Below are positions 9,601 to 16,745 of a stretch of DNA of 64,000 nt, in pieces. The notes under the pieces are model-generated. The model searched no databases and was not told the DNA's origin. It worked only from the letters and a program-made list of their open reading frames with translations. How positions within the stretch are numbered: position 1 is the stretch's first letter; each line of letters opens with the position of its first letter. Source of the DNA: Anaerocolumna sp. (lineage in GTDB: Bacteria; Bacillota; Clostridia; Lachnospirales; Lachnospiraceae); the NCBI GenBank assembly GCA_029256725.1, contig JAQSXJ010000007.1, forward strand, positions 1-64,000, in the 5' to 3' direction. The position numbers were made by a program, and so were the translations under genes.

Positions 9601-9760
9601 TACAGGCGGTAGAGGTAAGGTAACTATGAACGGCAGTTTATCCGTCAAAAGTTGGTGTGAATGTAACCTTATGGAGGAACCTGTAGGAGAGGTATCCGAA
9701 CATGAGGTGGTACTTGACATAAAGCCTTATGAAATTAAAACTATACTGGTACAATTTTAA
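6647..9760 (+). CDS. Alpha-mannosidase, glycoside hydrolase family 38
   Basis: A 1037-residue GH38 zinc-dependent retaining alpha-mannosidase, without a signal peptide and so cytoplasmic. GHTHIDVAWLWR supplies the zinc ligands (His248, Asp250), and WLPDVFGYSWALP carries the probable nucleophile Asp360. The helical middle domain with QQFHDILPGSAIKEVYED and the beta-rich C-terminal half are present, and length is typical. ATG 6647 is preferred over the longer ORF start at 6611 because GGGAGG sits just upstream and the start then overlaps the GH4 stop closely. It probably trims alpha-1,2/1,3-linked mannose, complementing the GH125 enzyme downstream. Confidence 0.93.
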   Translation: MPFDFHNQDRIDHLIEELAELRYRNLQDIPGFLWYEDDGTIGNSDPKGTPTEVQIGHRWKGYDRYNWLCTSIRVPDEIKGQEVIGLFDFGVPVGTGNNSHFESLLYLNGKPYQGVDGNHKEVFLDIPVNGQELDFKFRVWSGLNGGGKPKDMVMELERAQIGVLDHPTDDLYFLSRSVLETYGLLEKGNEYREWLLNILVKTFQLVDYTEPGSKEFYQSTEKAYAYLNGQMDGRGKPEVKVSMLGHTHIDVAWLWRICHTREKAARSFSTVNRMMERYDHYSFLQSQAQLYDYLKKDYPEVYAHIKRRVAEGKWEPSGSMWVECDCNLASGESIVRQILVGKNFFQKEFGYQNDFLWLPDVFGYSWALPQILKKSGIDTFITTKISWNDTNRLPYDTFTWRGIDGTEILSHFITTSDLDSDSYTYNGDTRPYAVKGVWDNYKNKDLNRDLLISYGYGDGGGGPNRDMLETLKHLNKIPGLPYVQSEKGTEYFKRLHNNIKENSLEGYLPVWDGELYLEFHRGTYTSQAYNKKMNRRMEFMLYHTELLSVLAAETAGVPYDEQAISKALKIILCQQFHDILPGSAIKEVYEDSHTEYEKAQALLKGVIDKTYAALCTEEENVYTLWNNQNWKRSTYVELSASSEMDGFTDSNGNYLPCIIADGKAVIFVKDMEPFSFTTIKRVQRLAASEVNTKEASVTKGNTAVTKYYEVTWNEQGQLTRLYDKEADREIHSKEKCGNVLQVFEDKPRCFDAWELEPTLKDKLELVEDCMNIETEETSIGIFVKFKWKYHKSVICQTMCLYHEKKRIDFKTEVEWQERQKLMKVAFPVNIRAVDARFDIQFGNIRRPITRNNSWEAAKFEVAAHKWADISEAGYGVALLNDCKYGYDILEDTLRLTLIKSAVDPDYTADLGHHEFTYSLYPHREEWYQSGLEEEAFDLNVPIVPIEGRSKAGESSLLSFDKKNVVVDCIKKAENSSWYVIRLHEFTGGRGKVTMNGSLSVKSWCECNLMEEPVGEVSEHEVVLDIKPYEIKTILVQF

Positions 9761-10126
9761 GAAGGATTTGAGTGCGGTAGGTGAAGTCCGGACTTCTAAT
9801 ACCTTTCCATAGGCGCATTCGTTCTTTCTGGTTTGTGCTATTTGCCTGCGTTTCTATATGAAAAGAATTTGTAAGTGTGTTTGATAAATACTATTTCAAT
9901 GCAATATGCTTCAAAGTTGGTGTTTAGAACGGTGCAAGGATTGTTCAAACATGCTAAGGCCTTATATGTCAAGGCTAAAGTATTGGAAAGAAAACGGTAC
10001 TATGATAGTTCAAACACGCTCTGGCATTTAAATCAAGATAAATATAAGAAATAATAAGACAAGCCAGGCCGCAGTCATTTTCGGCGTGGTTTGTCCCGGT
10101 TTCATTTAGGGTGTATTGCCTTAGGT

Positions 10127-10149
10127 GGTGTCTGAAAATTGCTTGTGCC
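10127..10149 (+). repeat. Half copy of palindromic intergenic element
   Basis: gtgtctgaaaattgcttgtg and the following cc match the reverse complement of 27727-27748 with two mismatches over 22 bases. The partner arm is absent here. Confidence 0.45.
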
Positions 10150-10332
10150 GGATTGGAGATTCCACTTTGTGGGATTTAGTTTGCATGAGACAGTTTGCAC
10201 AGACAGTTTGGTGAAATGTTAAAAATGCAGTGGTATCATATTTCTGAAATTGCAAGGAAGAATACCACAAAACGGGCATTCAGATTGGTACTGTGAGTTA
10301 TCGGATACGCCATGGATAAAAGGGTGAAGAAG

Positions 10333-10358
10333 TTGCCGCTGTGGGCGGCGGAATGGAG
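10333..10358 (+). repeat. Dispersed leader element, copy 2 (3' part)
   Basis: gccgctgtgggcggcggaat (10335-10354) followed by the Shine-Dalgarno GGAG is identical over that core to the spoVAD leader at 33574-33593. It ends six bases before the GH125 start. The upstream half of the element seen in copy 1 is not clear here. Confidence 0.6.
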
Positions 10359-10363
10359 TAGAT

Positions 10364-11653
10364 ATGAGTACGGATATGAAACAACAACGCCTGAATGAGG
10401 CAATTAGCGAAATAGCAGTGAATATTGCTTCTCGTTTTAAAGAGAATCAGAAATTATACCAGACCTTTATCAATTGCTTTGAGAGCACTGCAAAGACTAC
10501 CACAAAGTTTCTTAAGGAGGATGAAGTCTTTGTATTTACAGGAGATATTGCAGCTATGTGGCTTAGAGATTCTTCCGCGCAGGTGGTGCATTATCTTCCT
10601 TTTCTGAAGGAATATGGTATCGTTGAGGAATTTGTAAGAGGTCTTATTAAGAGACAGATGAAATATATACTCATTGATCCCTATGCCAATGCTTTTAATG
10701 AAACAGCAAACGGCAACTGTTGGGAAGTAGATATTACCGAAATCAATCCCTGGAACTGGGAGAGAAAATATGAAGTGGATTCCTTGTGTTATCCTGTCTG
10801 GCTGATTCACGAATATTACGAAAGAACCGGAAACCGTGATATCTTCACCCCAGAGGTTAAAATGGCTTTTGAGGAAATTATAAAGCTTTGGATCAAAGAA
10901 CAAAACCATGAGTCCCAGTCTGATTACTCCTTTGTCCGTTTGAACTGTCCTCCTTCCGATACTCTGACCAGAGAAGGAAAAGGTGAACCGACAGCCTATA
11001 CCGGCATGACCTGGTCCGGCTTTCGTCCCAGTGATGATGCCTGCTGTTATGGATATCTGATTCCGGCCAATATGTTTGCAGTGGTGGTATTAGGTTATAT
11101 GGAGAATTACCTTAGAGAAATCTATCAGGACACAGAATTGGCAGACCAGGCAGCAAAGCTTAAAGAAACCATAGAAAAGGGTATCAGCCAGTACGGTATT
11201 GTAGATACAGAGGAATTCGGGAAAGTATATGCTTATGAAACCGATGGTCTTGGAGGCTATAATTTAATGGATGACGCCAATGTGCCCAGTTTATTATCAA
11301 TTCCCTGGCTGAAATACAGGGATAAGGATGATTCTATCTATGAAAATACCAGACGGTGCATTCTAAGCCGCAAGAATCCATATTACTACGAAGGAACAGC
11401 CGCGAAAGGCATTGGCAGTCCACATACACCGGAGCAGTATATCTGGCATATTGCCCTTACCATGGAGGGACTTACAGCAACGAAGCAGGAAGATAGGTTA
11501 AGAATACTTAACACCCTTTTGGCTACAGATGCGGATAAAATGGTGATGCATGAGGGATTCTGCTGTAATGATCCTAAGCTTTATACAAGAGAATGGTTCG
11601 CATGGGCCAATTCCCTGTTTGCCCTGTTTGTAATGCAGCTTTACGAACAATAG
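10364..11653 (+). CDS. Exo-alpha-1,6-mannosidase, glycoside hydrolase family 125
   Basis: A 429-residue protein matching GH125, metal-independent inverting exo-alpha-1,6-mannosidases with an (alpha/alpha)6 barrel. [14 protein letters not shown] near residues 62-75, [33 protein letters not shown] and [16 protein letters not shown] are recognisable family blocks. Length is usual and there is no signal peptide, so it acts in the cytoplasm on imported oligosaccharides. It follows the GH38 gene, and the pair is commonly found together in Firmicutes that use high-mannose glycans. The start has GGAG in a repeated leader element. A terminator hairpin lies 75 bases after the stop. Confidence 0.9.
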   Translation: MSTDMKQQRLNEAISEIAVNIASRFKENQKLYQTFINCFESTAKTTTKFLKEDEVFVFTGDIAAMWLRDSSAQVVHYLPFLKEYGIVEEFVRGLIKRQMKYILIDPYANAFNETANGNCWEVDITEINPWNWERKYEVDSLCYPVWLIHEYYERTGNRDIFTPEVKMAFEEIIKLWIKEQNHESQSDYSFVRLNCPPSDTLTREGKGEPTAYTGMTWSGFRPSDDACCYGYLIPANMFAVVVLGYMENYLREIYQDTELADQAAKLKETIEKGISQYGIVDTEEFGKVYAYETDGLGGYNLMDDANVPSLLSIPWLKYRDKDDSIYENTRRCILSRKNPYYYEGTAAKGIGSPHTPEQYIWHIALTMEGLTATKQEDRLRILNTLLATDADKMVMHEGFCCNDPKLYTREWFAWANSLFALFVMQLYEQ

Positions 11654-11727
11654 GATTATGAATTCGTGTATGACCAATCAAAGATTGATTATTTACGAAA
11701 GATGTTATGACTAAGAAAAGAGAAGTA

Positions 11728-11789
11728 AGGTTGAAAGAAAATAAGTATGTAGAGGATGCCACAATATGATTCTTTCAACCTGTTTTATT
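11728..11789 (+). terminator. Rho-independent terminator after GH125
   Basis: Perfect 12-bp arms aggttgaaagaa (11728-11739) and ttctttcaacct (11770-11781) are followed by gttttattt. Confidence 0.7.
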
Positions 11790-11835
11790 TGTGGCAATAC
11801 CGCAGGCTTGTTTGCGGTATGGAATAGGTGTACAC

Positions 11836-13404
11836 ATGAAAAATTATACCTTTGATACTACCATAGAGCAGGAAGTCCTTAAAAATTATTTGGACAGATC
11901 CGTTACGGCGGCATTTTTTATACACACGAAAACCTTAGAGGATGACTTAAGGGCTATTAAAAATCTGGGCGTTAAGTTTATCGGAAGAGCCTCCGGGGTA
12001 TGGTATCCGGACCTTGATGATGAGGAACATTTTCAGAAGTCAAAATACCTGGCAGACCGTGTTCATGAAATTGATACAGAGATCATTTTACAGGCTTGTG
12101 TTTTTGAAGCTGTTTACAGACATATTGAGAATTTTAAAGTTCCGGCATATGTATTTGAAGCCTTTGGTCTGCCTGTGGAAGACCGTGGGTTCCGCTTTGA
12201 AGAGATGCGTTTTCCACAAGAACCTAACGGATTTATCTGGGGAGAAGACGGAGCACTTCCGGATATAGACCGTCTGGAAACCAGACTGTGGTTTTATTAC
12301 CGTGCAACCAGGTACATTGATGCCGGCTTTGAGGCACTTCATATGGGACAGATTCATCTCTATACCGCCAATGATCGTGGTATGGTAAAGATGACAGAAC
12401 TGATGGAGATGATACGAAGCTATGGAAAAGAGCATGCAAGAAGGCATAAAGTATTAATGGATGCACATAGCCATGGCATTAATATAAAAGGAAAACTGCT
12501 CCTTGATTATCATGCCATGCCTTTTACCAGATACCCTGTTACAGACAGAGCAGGGGAGAAACTGGTGTTAGTGAAAGAAGGTTACAGCGAAGGTGGCTTA
12601 AATCCCAATGGCTGGAGTGCAGAATCCATGCCTTATCTAATGGAATATGATAACTGGGGCGGTAAAGTTATAGAGGATTTTGAGAGCATCAGCTATGAAG
12701 AAAGAGCCTGGAAGGATTGGTGGGGTTATGACCAGATCGGATGGTTTGCCAATCAGGATGCGGCAGGACAGAAACACTTCCTGGAGTATACCTATAAGTG
12801 GACTGCCATTAACCATTCCAATGCTTATTTTCAAATACCTTTCCGCAGGAGCCTGGAAAGTGCGGCTGTGAAAATGGTTCGCGCTGATAACGGTGAAGAG
12901 GATATGCAGGATTATTATCAGATAAATAATAAAAGTGCCGATTGTCCTATGGGCTTTCATATGGAGGAGACCGTAAAAGAGCTCTGGGAGACTGGGGATA
13001 AGCTGCGCAAACTTGCCGGAAACCCTGCTGATCTTATGGATTACGGCGCTAAGAATATTTTTGATCCGGAAACAGGCTATAAATTACCGGAGAAGATTGT
13101 AGTATATGGAAGTTTTCAACCTTTTGTTGGAGCAACTCATAATGATTCCAACAGTGAAGTTACCAGAATGTATTATATCGGAGACAATACTTATACGCTT
13201 TCCCTGGTAATTCCTTTTGCGGGAGAATATGATTATGCCGTTTCCACTTATGGAACCCTGTCAGCTACTTATTGTTATGATACTTATCCCAGAAGCGGTT
13301 CTTCTAATAAAGGCTATTTTAAAGTAGAAAAGGATAATACGGTAGTTCGCTTCCGTTACCGTTTCATGGATAACAATGTAACAATCGAAGTATTTGAAGA
13401 CTGA
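11836..13404 (+). CDS. Uncharacterised protein of the mannoside locus
   Basis: I do not recognise a named family. The 522-residue product from ATG 11836 (AGGTG upstream) has no signal peptide or membrane segment. The first 300 residues alternate helices and strands as a TIM barrel would (FIHTKTLEDDLRAIKNLGVKFIGR, DTEIILQACVFEAVYR, GFEALHMGQIHLYTAND, HKVLMDAHSHGINIKG). Conserved-looking acidic and His residues (HMGQ, DAHSHG, MEYDNWGG) could form an active site. The last ~100 residues look like a beta-sandwich. Aromatic-rich stretches such as DNWGGKV and WKDWWGYDQIGWF suggest sugar binding. Its place between GH125 and an MFS/NagB pair suggests a glycosidase or lyase on the same substrate; this is inference. 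Confidence 0.6.
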   Translation: MKNYTFDTTIEQEVLKNYLDRSVTAAFFIHTKTLEDDLRAIKNLGVKFIGRASGVWYPDLDDEEHFQKSKYLADRVHEIDTEIILQACVFEAVYRHIENFKVPAYVFEAFGLPVEDRGFRFEEMRFPQEPNGFIWGEDGALPDIDRLETRLWFYYRATRYIDAGFEALHMGQIHLYTANDRGMVKMTELMEMIRSYGKEHARRHKVLMDAHSHGINIKGKLLLDYHAMPFTRYPVTDRAGEKLVLVKEGYSEGGLNPNGWSAESMPYLMEYDNWGGKVIEDFESISYEERAWKDWWGYDQIGWFANQDAAGQKHFLEYTYKWTAINHSNAYFQIPFRRSLESAAVKMVRADNGEEDMQDYYQINNKSADCPMGFHMEETVKELWETGDKLRKLAGNPADLMDYGAKNIFDPETGYKLPEKIVVYGSFQPFVGATHNDSNSEVTRMYYIGDNTYTLSLVIPFAGEYDYAVSTYGTLSATYCYDTYPRSGSSNKGYFKVEKDNTVVRFRYRFMDNNVTIEVFED

Positions 13405-13432
13405 GGAAGGGATAATACAGGAAATTAGAGCT

Positions 13433-14611
13433 ATGGTGATGCAAAAGAATAGGAAGGTGCTTCTATTTATTAGTTTTATGATTATCATGATCGTCATGGG
13501 GGCAAGCGACAGCCTAAGAGGCCTCTTTGGGATGGTCTTTCAGGAACATTTCCGGCTGACGAATACCCAGGTATCGATGATAATTACAGTCAGCTACTTG
13601 GGAAATCTTGTGTTTTTGTTCTTCGGAGGGTATTTTCTGGATACCTTCCCGAAGAAGAAAGTGTTTCTGGCAGTATTAGGAATCTGGATGACAGGTGCGT
13701 TATTGTTTCTGCTTACTGAGAGCTATGTATTTCTGCTGGCAGGTATGTTCTTGTGTATGGGAGCTTCTACTCTTCTAAACACTACGATCAATATACTGGT
13801 ACCGGTGGTATTTGCAGCGTCTCCAGGGCTAATTGTTAATGTATTGTTTTTTGTCCAGGGAATAGGAACCAGCGGCAGCCAGAATGTAATCGGAAGATAT
13901 TCCGCAGATTTTTCAAGCTGGAAGACGGTCAACCTGTTGCTTTTCCTTCTGTCAATTGGGGGAGCAATATTATTCAGTTTGAATGAGCTGCCTCAGATTA
14001 AGAAGGAAAAAGAAGTGAAGGTATCCTATGGGTCGATTATGAAAACACGCGCCTTTCTGTTTCTTACCCTGCTCTTTGGTACATATTTTATTGCAGAACA
14101 TGGTGTTCTGAACTGGTTGATGATGTATGGCACAAAAGAGCTAAACTTCAACAATGGAAAAGCAGCCTTTTATCTGTCTGTTTTCTTTGCGGGTATGACA
14201 ATTGGACGTCTGGTATTTGCACCGGTGGTACAAAAAATAGGTGTATCTAAAAGTATTGGTATCTTTAGCACAGCGGGCATGGTTTTATATGTGGCAGGAA
14301 TTGCATTTGGAAGCAAGGTCTTTATATTGCTGAGCTTATCAGGCTTTAGCCTCTCCATTGTATATCCGACCCTTATACTTATGATCAGAAACTTCTATGA
14401 AGAAGACAGAATAGCCAGGGCAACAGGAGCCATTATCAGTCTGGCGACAATCTGTGATATAACCTTTAATATTATTTTCGGTAAGTTAATTGATAAAATC
14501 GGGCTTGCCATATCCTTTACCATTCTTCCTGCCAGTTTGGTGATATTCTGGATATTATATTTGATTTTTATAAAAGGCATTAAAATAAAAAAACTTGAGC
14601 CTTCCCAATAG
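13433..14611 (+). CDS. MFS transporter
   Basis: A membrane protein of the major facilitator superfamily with about 12 hydrophobic segments in 392 residues. The first segment is VLLFISFMIIMIVMGASDSLRG. The family-typical DTFPKKKVFL loop lies between segments 2 and 3. The open frame extends to a TTG at 13394 overlapping the previous gene; ATG 13433 with AGGAAATTAGAG upstream seems the better start, although 13439 is also possible. A gene downstream encodes NagB, so it may import a sugar or amino sugar from the same degradation pathway. Specificity is not readable. Confidence 0.85.
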   Translation: MVMQKNRKVLLFISFMIIMIVMGASDSLRGLFGMVFQEHFRLTNTQVSMIITVSYLGNLVFLFFGGYFLDTFPKKKVFLAVLGIWMTGALLFLLTESYVFLLAGMFLCMGASTLLNTTINILVPVVFAASPGLIVNVLFFVQGIGTSGSQNVIGRYSADFSSWKTVNLLLFLLSIGGAILFSLNELPQIKKEKEVKVSYGSIMKTRAFLFLTLLFGTYFIAEHGVLNWLMMYGTKELNFNNGKAAFYLSVFFAGMTIGRLVFAPVVQKIGVSKSIGIFSTAGMVLYVAGIAFGSKVFILLSLSGFSLSIVYPTLILMIRNFYEEDRIARATGAIISLATICDITFNIIFGKLIDKIGLAISFTILPASLVIFWILYLIFIKGIKIKKLEPSQ

Positions 14612-14640
14612 ACATTAAGACAAGCACAGGAGGATGAAAC

Positions 14641-15375
14641 ATGCGAATATATATAGCAGCAGATTATGAGGATATGAGCAGAAAGGCAGCCAATATACTA
14701 TCAGCTCAGATTATTCTTAAGCCTGACAGTGTTTTGGGTCTGGCAACCGGCTCAACACCAATAGGAATATACAGACAGCTGATTGACTGGTATCAGAAGG
14801 GCGATCTGGATTTTAAGGAAGTCAGGACGGTAAACCTTGACGAATACAAGGGGATATCCCCGGAAAATCAGCAGAGTTATCATTATTTTATGAAGGAGAA
14901 TCTCTTCCGTCATGTGAATATTGACCTAAGTAATACCTACCTGCCGGATGGTCTGGCAAAGGACAGTGAGGAAGAATGCAGTCGGTTCGATGAAGTAATA
15001 GAACAATCGGGTGGTATCGATATACAGCTCCTGGGACTGGGGCATAATGGGCATATCGGATTTAACGAACCCGGAGGCAGCTTTGAGAAAGGAACCCACC
15101 TTGTGGCATTGGCTCAATCAACGATAGAAGCCAATTCCCGCTTGTTCAAAGAGGGGGAAGAGGTACCGGCAGAAGCCTATACCATGGGAATTCAGAGTAT
15201 TATGATGGCCAGAAAAATTGTACTTGTTGTCAGCGGCAGGGATAAGGCAGAGATATTAAAGGCTGCAATAAACGGCCCGGTTACACCTTTCGTGCCGGCC
15301 TCAATTCTACAGATGCACAGTGATTTTCATGTAATAGCAGATAAAGAGGCTGCGGCATTACTAGAATGTGATTAA
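14641..15375 (+). CDS. nagB: Glucosamine-6-phosphate deaminase
   Basis: A 244-residue NagB converting glucosamine-6-phosphate to fructose-6-phosphate and ammonia in the cytoplasm. LGLATGSTPIGIY (phosphate loop), VNLDEYKG (catalytic Asp) and LGLGHNGHIGFNEPG (catalytic His and Glu) are all intact. Length is standard for the Firmicute short form. AGGAGG precedes the ATG at ideal spacing, 29 bases after the MFS gene, so the two are cotranscribed. It links GlcNAc/glucosamine from N-glycan cores to glycolysis. The deacetylase NagA is not in the window. Confidence 0.96.
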   Translation: MRIYIAADYEDMSRKAANILSAQIILKPDSVLGLATGSTPIGIYRQLIDWYQKGDLDFKEVRTVNLDEYKGISPENQQSYHYFMKENLFRHVNIDLSNTYLPDGLAKDSEEECSRFDEVIEQSGGIDIQLLGLGHNGHIGFNEPGGSFEKGTHLVALAQSTIEANSRLFKEGEEVPAEAYTMGIQSIMMARKIVLVVSGRDKAEILKAAINGPVTPFVPASILQMHSDFHVIADKEAAALLECD

Positions 15376-15402
15376 GAACTTATTGAACTTTTCTGAGTGC
15401 CG

Positions 15403-15479
15403 ACTTTGTGGTATAAAGCGTTGCAATTTAGGATACGCAGCAAGCTGCTATGCACCCTAAATTGCGCCTCCTACAAAGT
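15403..15479. terminator. Long nested palindrome between convergent genes
   Basis: An outer actttgt/acaaagt pair (15403-15409, 15473-15479) and perfect inner 10-bp arms gcaatttagg/cctaaattgc (15423-15432, 15456-15465) enclose gcagc-aa-gctgc. It lies between nagB and the convergent aminotransferase, so it can serve both as a terminator, although it lacks a long T-run on either strand. Confidence 0.5.
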
Positions 15480-15522
15480 AAAACCCCAGCCTGCCACGAG
15501 CAGTTAATCATAGAAGCTTCTT

Positions 15523-16644
15523 TCAGATAAATCTTTCTTTGAGATAATCCAGCAGTTTACTATTCGCATCTTCAGACATAAAGCAAAAGCGTATAAACCT
15601 ACTGTTTAATAAAGGGAAGTTGCTGCAATCACGAAGCAGCATTCCCTTTTTTATAGCGCCTTCAAATAATTCATATGAGGTAGGACTGTCTTTTTGTACC
15701 TGAAGAAGGACAAAGTTGGCAGAAGGCTCGTAATATTTTATGTCCGGTATGTCCTTTAGTGCATTTACCACCCGCTGCCGTTCTTTCTGGGTAAAGGCTC
15801 TGGTAGTATTGATATAATTTTCGTCTGCAAACATAATTTCTCCAGCCAGAGAAGCAAGTGTGTTGATTGTCCAGGGATTCTTGCGGCGGTTTACCTTAGC
15901 GATGAGCTCTTTATCACCGACTACTGCATAGCCCAGGCGAAGTCCCGGAGCGGCAAAAAACTTAGAGATTCCTCTGATAATAATCAGCTTACTATAATCA
16001 GATACCAAGGATACAGCCGTTATAGCATTAACAACAGGAGCAAATTCTACATAAGTTTCATCCACCATACAATAGACGTTATTATCCTGGCAGCAAGTCA
16101 GGAGGTCAGCTAAGGTATCTTTATTGATAGCAGAGGAGGTAGGGTTGTTTGGATTGCAGATTACTAAAAGCTGATACCCTTCTGTTAGTTTTGCTTTTAG
16201 AGCAGTACAATCTAAACGAAAATCATCTTCCTCTTTCAAAGGAAAATAGTCAATCTTACTACCTGCCAGAGTGAGTTCACGCTCGTATTCTGAGTAAGTA
16301 GGACTAAGGATAAGTGCCTTTGAGGGGTTAATAAACTGTATCATTAACGATATCAGTTCCGTAGAACCGTTTCCTACCAGGACATCCTCTCTGCTTACGA
16401 CAGCACCAACGCTGCTGTCCTTATTAAGGTAAGCGGCAATACTCTGTCTTAAGGAGGTATATTCCCTGTCCGGATAATCAGTTATGGCATCGATATGCTC
16501 TGATAAAGACTGACGAAGCAGGGGGGATATTCCCAGAGGGTTGACATTTCCTGCAAAATTAACAAGGTCTTCTTTTTTTATCCCATAAAGGGTTTCTATT
16601 TTTTCTAAATCACTTCCGTGAAAATGTTCTTTCGGTGTTATCAT
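15523..16644 (-). CDS. PLP-dependent aminotransferase, CobD/HisC-like
   Basis: A 373-residue fold-type I PLP enzyme. The N-terminal HGSDLEKIETLYGIKKEDLVNFAGNVNPLG pattern (quoted in two parts: HGSDLEKIETLYGI and VNFAGNVNPLG) is typical of threonine-phosphate decarboxylase (CobD) and close HisC relatives. NPNNPTS, VDETYVEF and RGISKFFAAPGLRLGY with the Schiff-base Lys follow in order. No cobalamin or histidine gene is nearby, so the reaction (L-threonine-phosphate decarboxylation or histidinol-phosphate transamination) cannot be fixed. It is transcribed alone, opposite to both neighbours. Confidence 0.8.
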   Translation of the reverse strand: MITPKEHFHGSDLEKIETLYGIKKEDLVNFAGNVNPLGISPLLRQSLSEHIDAITDYPDREYTSLRQSIAAYLNKDSSVGAVVSREDVLVGNGSTELISLMIQFINPSKALILSPTYSEYERELTLAGSKIDYFPLKEEDDFRLDCTALKAKLTEGYQLLVICNPNNPTSSAINKDTLADLLTCCQDNNVYCMVDETYVEFAPVVNAITAVSLVSDYSKLIIIRGISKFFAAPGLRLGYAVVGDKELIAKVNRRKNPWTINTLASLAGEIMFADENYINTTRAFTQKERQRVVNALKDIPDIKYYEPSANFVLLQVQKDSPTSYELFEGAIKKGMLLRDCSNFPLLNSRFIRFCFMSEDANSKLLDYLKERFI

Positions 16645-16745
16645 AACTATCCTTTCCCTTGCGAAATCCTGTCGATTAGTGTTATAATAATTATATTATA
16701 AAGGAAGAAAAATGCAATACAATACAAAAATAATCAAGGTCTGAG

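Larger units (their letters stand above)
9761..10363 (+). other. 600-base intergenic region with repeat fragments
   Basis: No ORF with coding character was found between the two mannosidase genes. A weak hairpin lies around 10051-10085 (aagccaggccg and cggcgtggttt, imperfect). A half copy of the palindromic element of 27674-27751 lies at 10127-10149, and a leader-element copy at 10333-10358. No convincing terminator or promoter was identified. Confidence 0.5.

Noticed and set aside
10454..10909. 151-residue minus-strand ORF inside the GH125 gene
   Set aside because: Antisense to conserved GH125 blocks; no ribosome site or family match.
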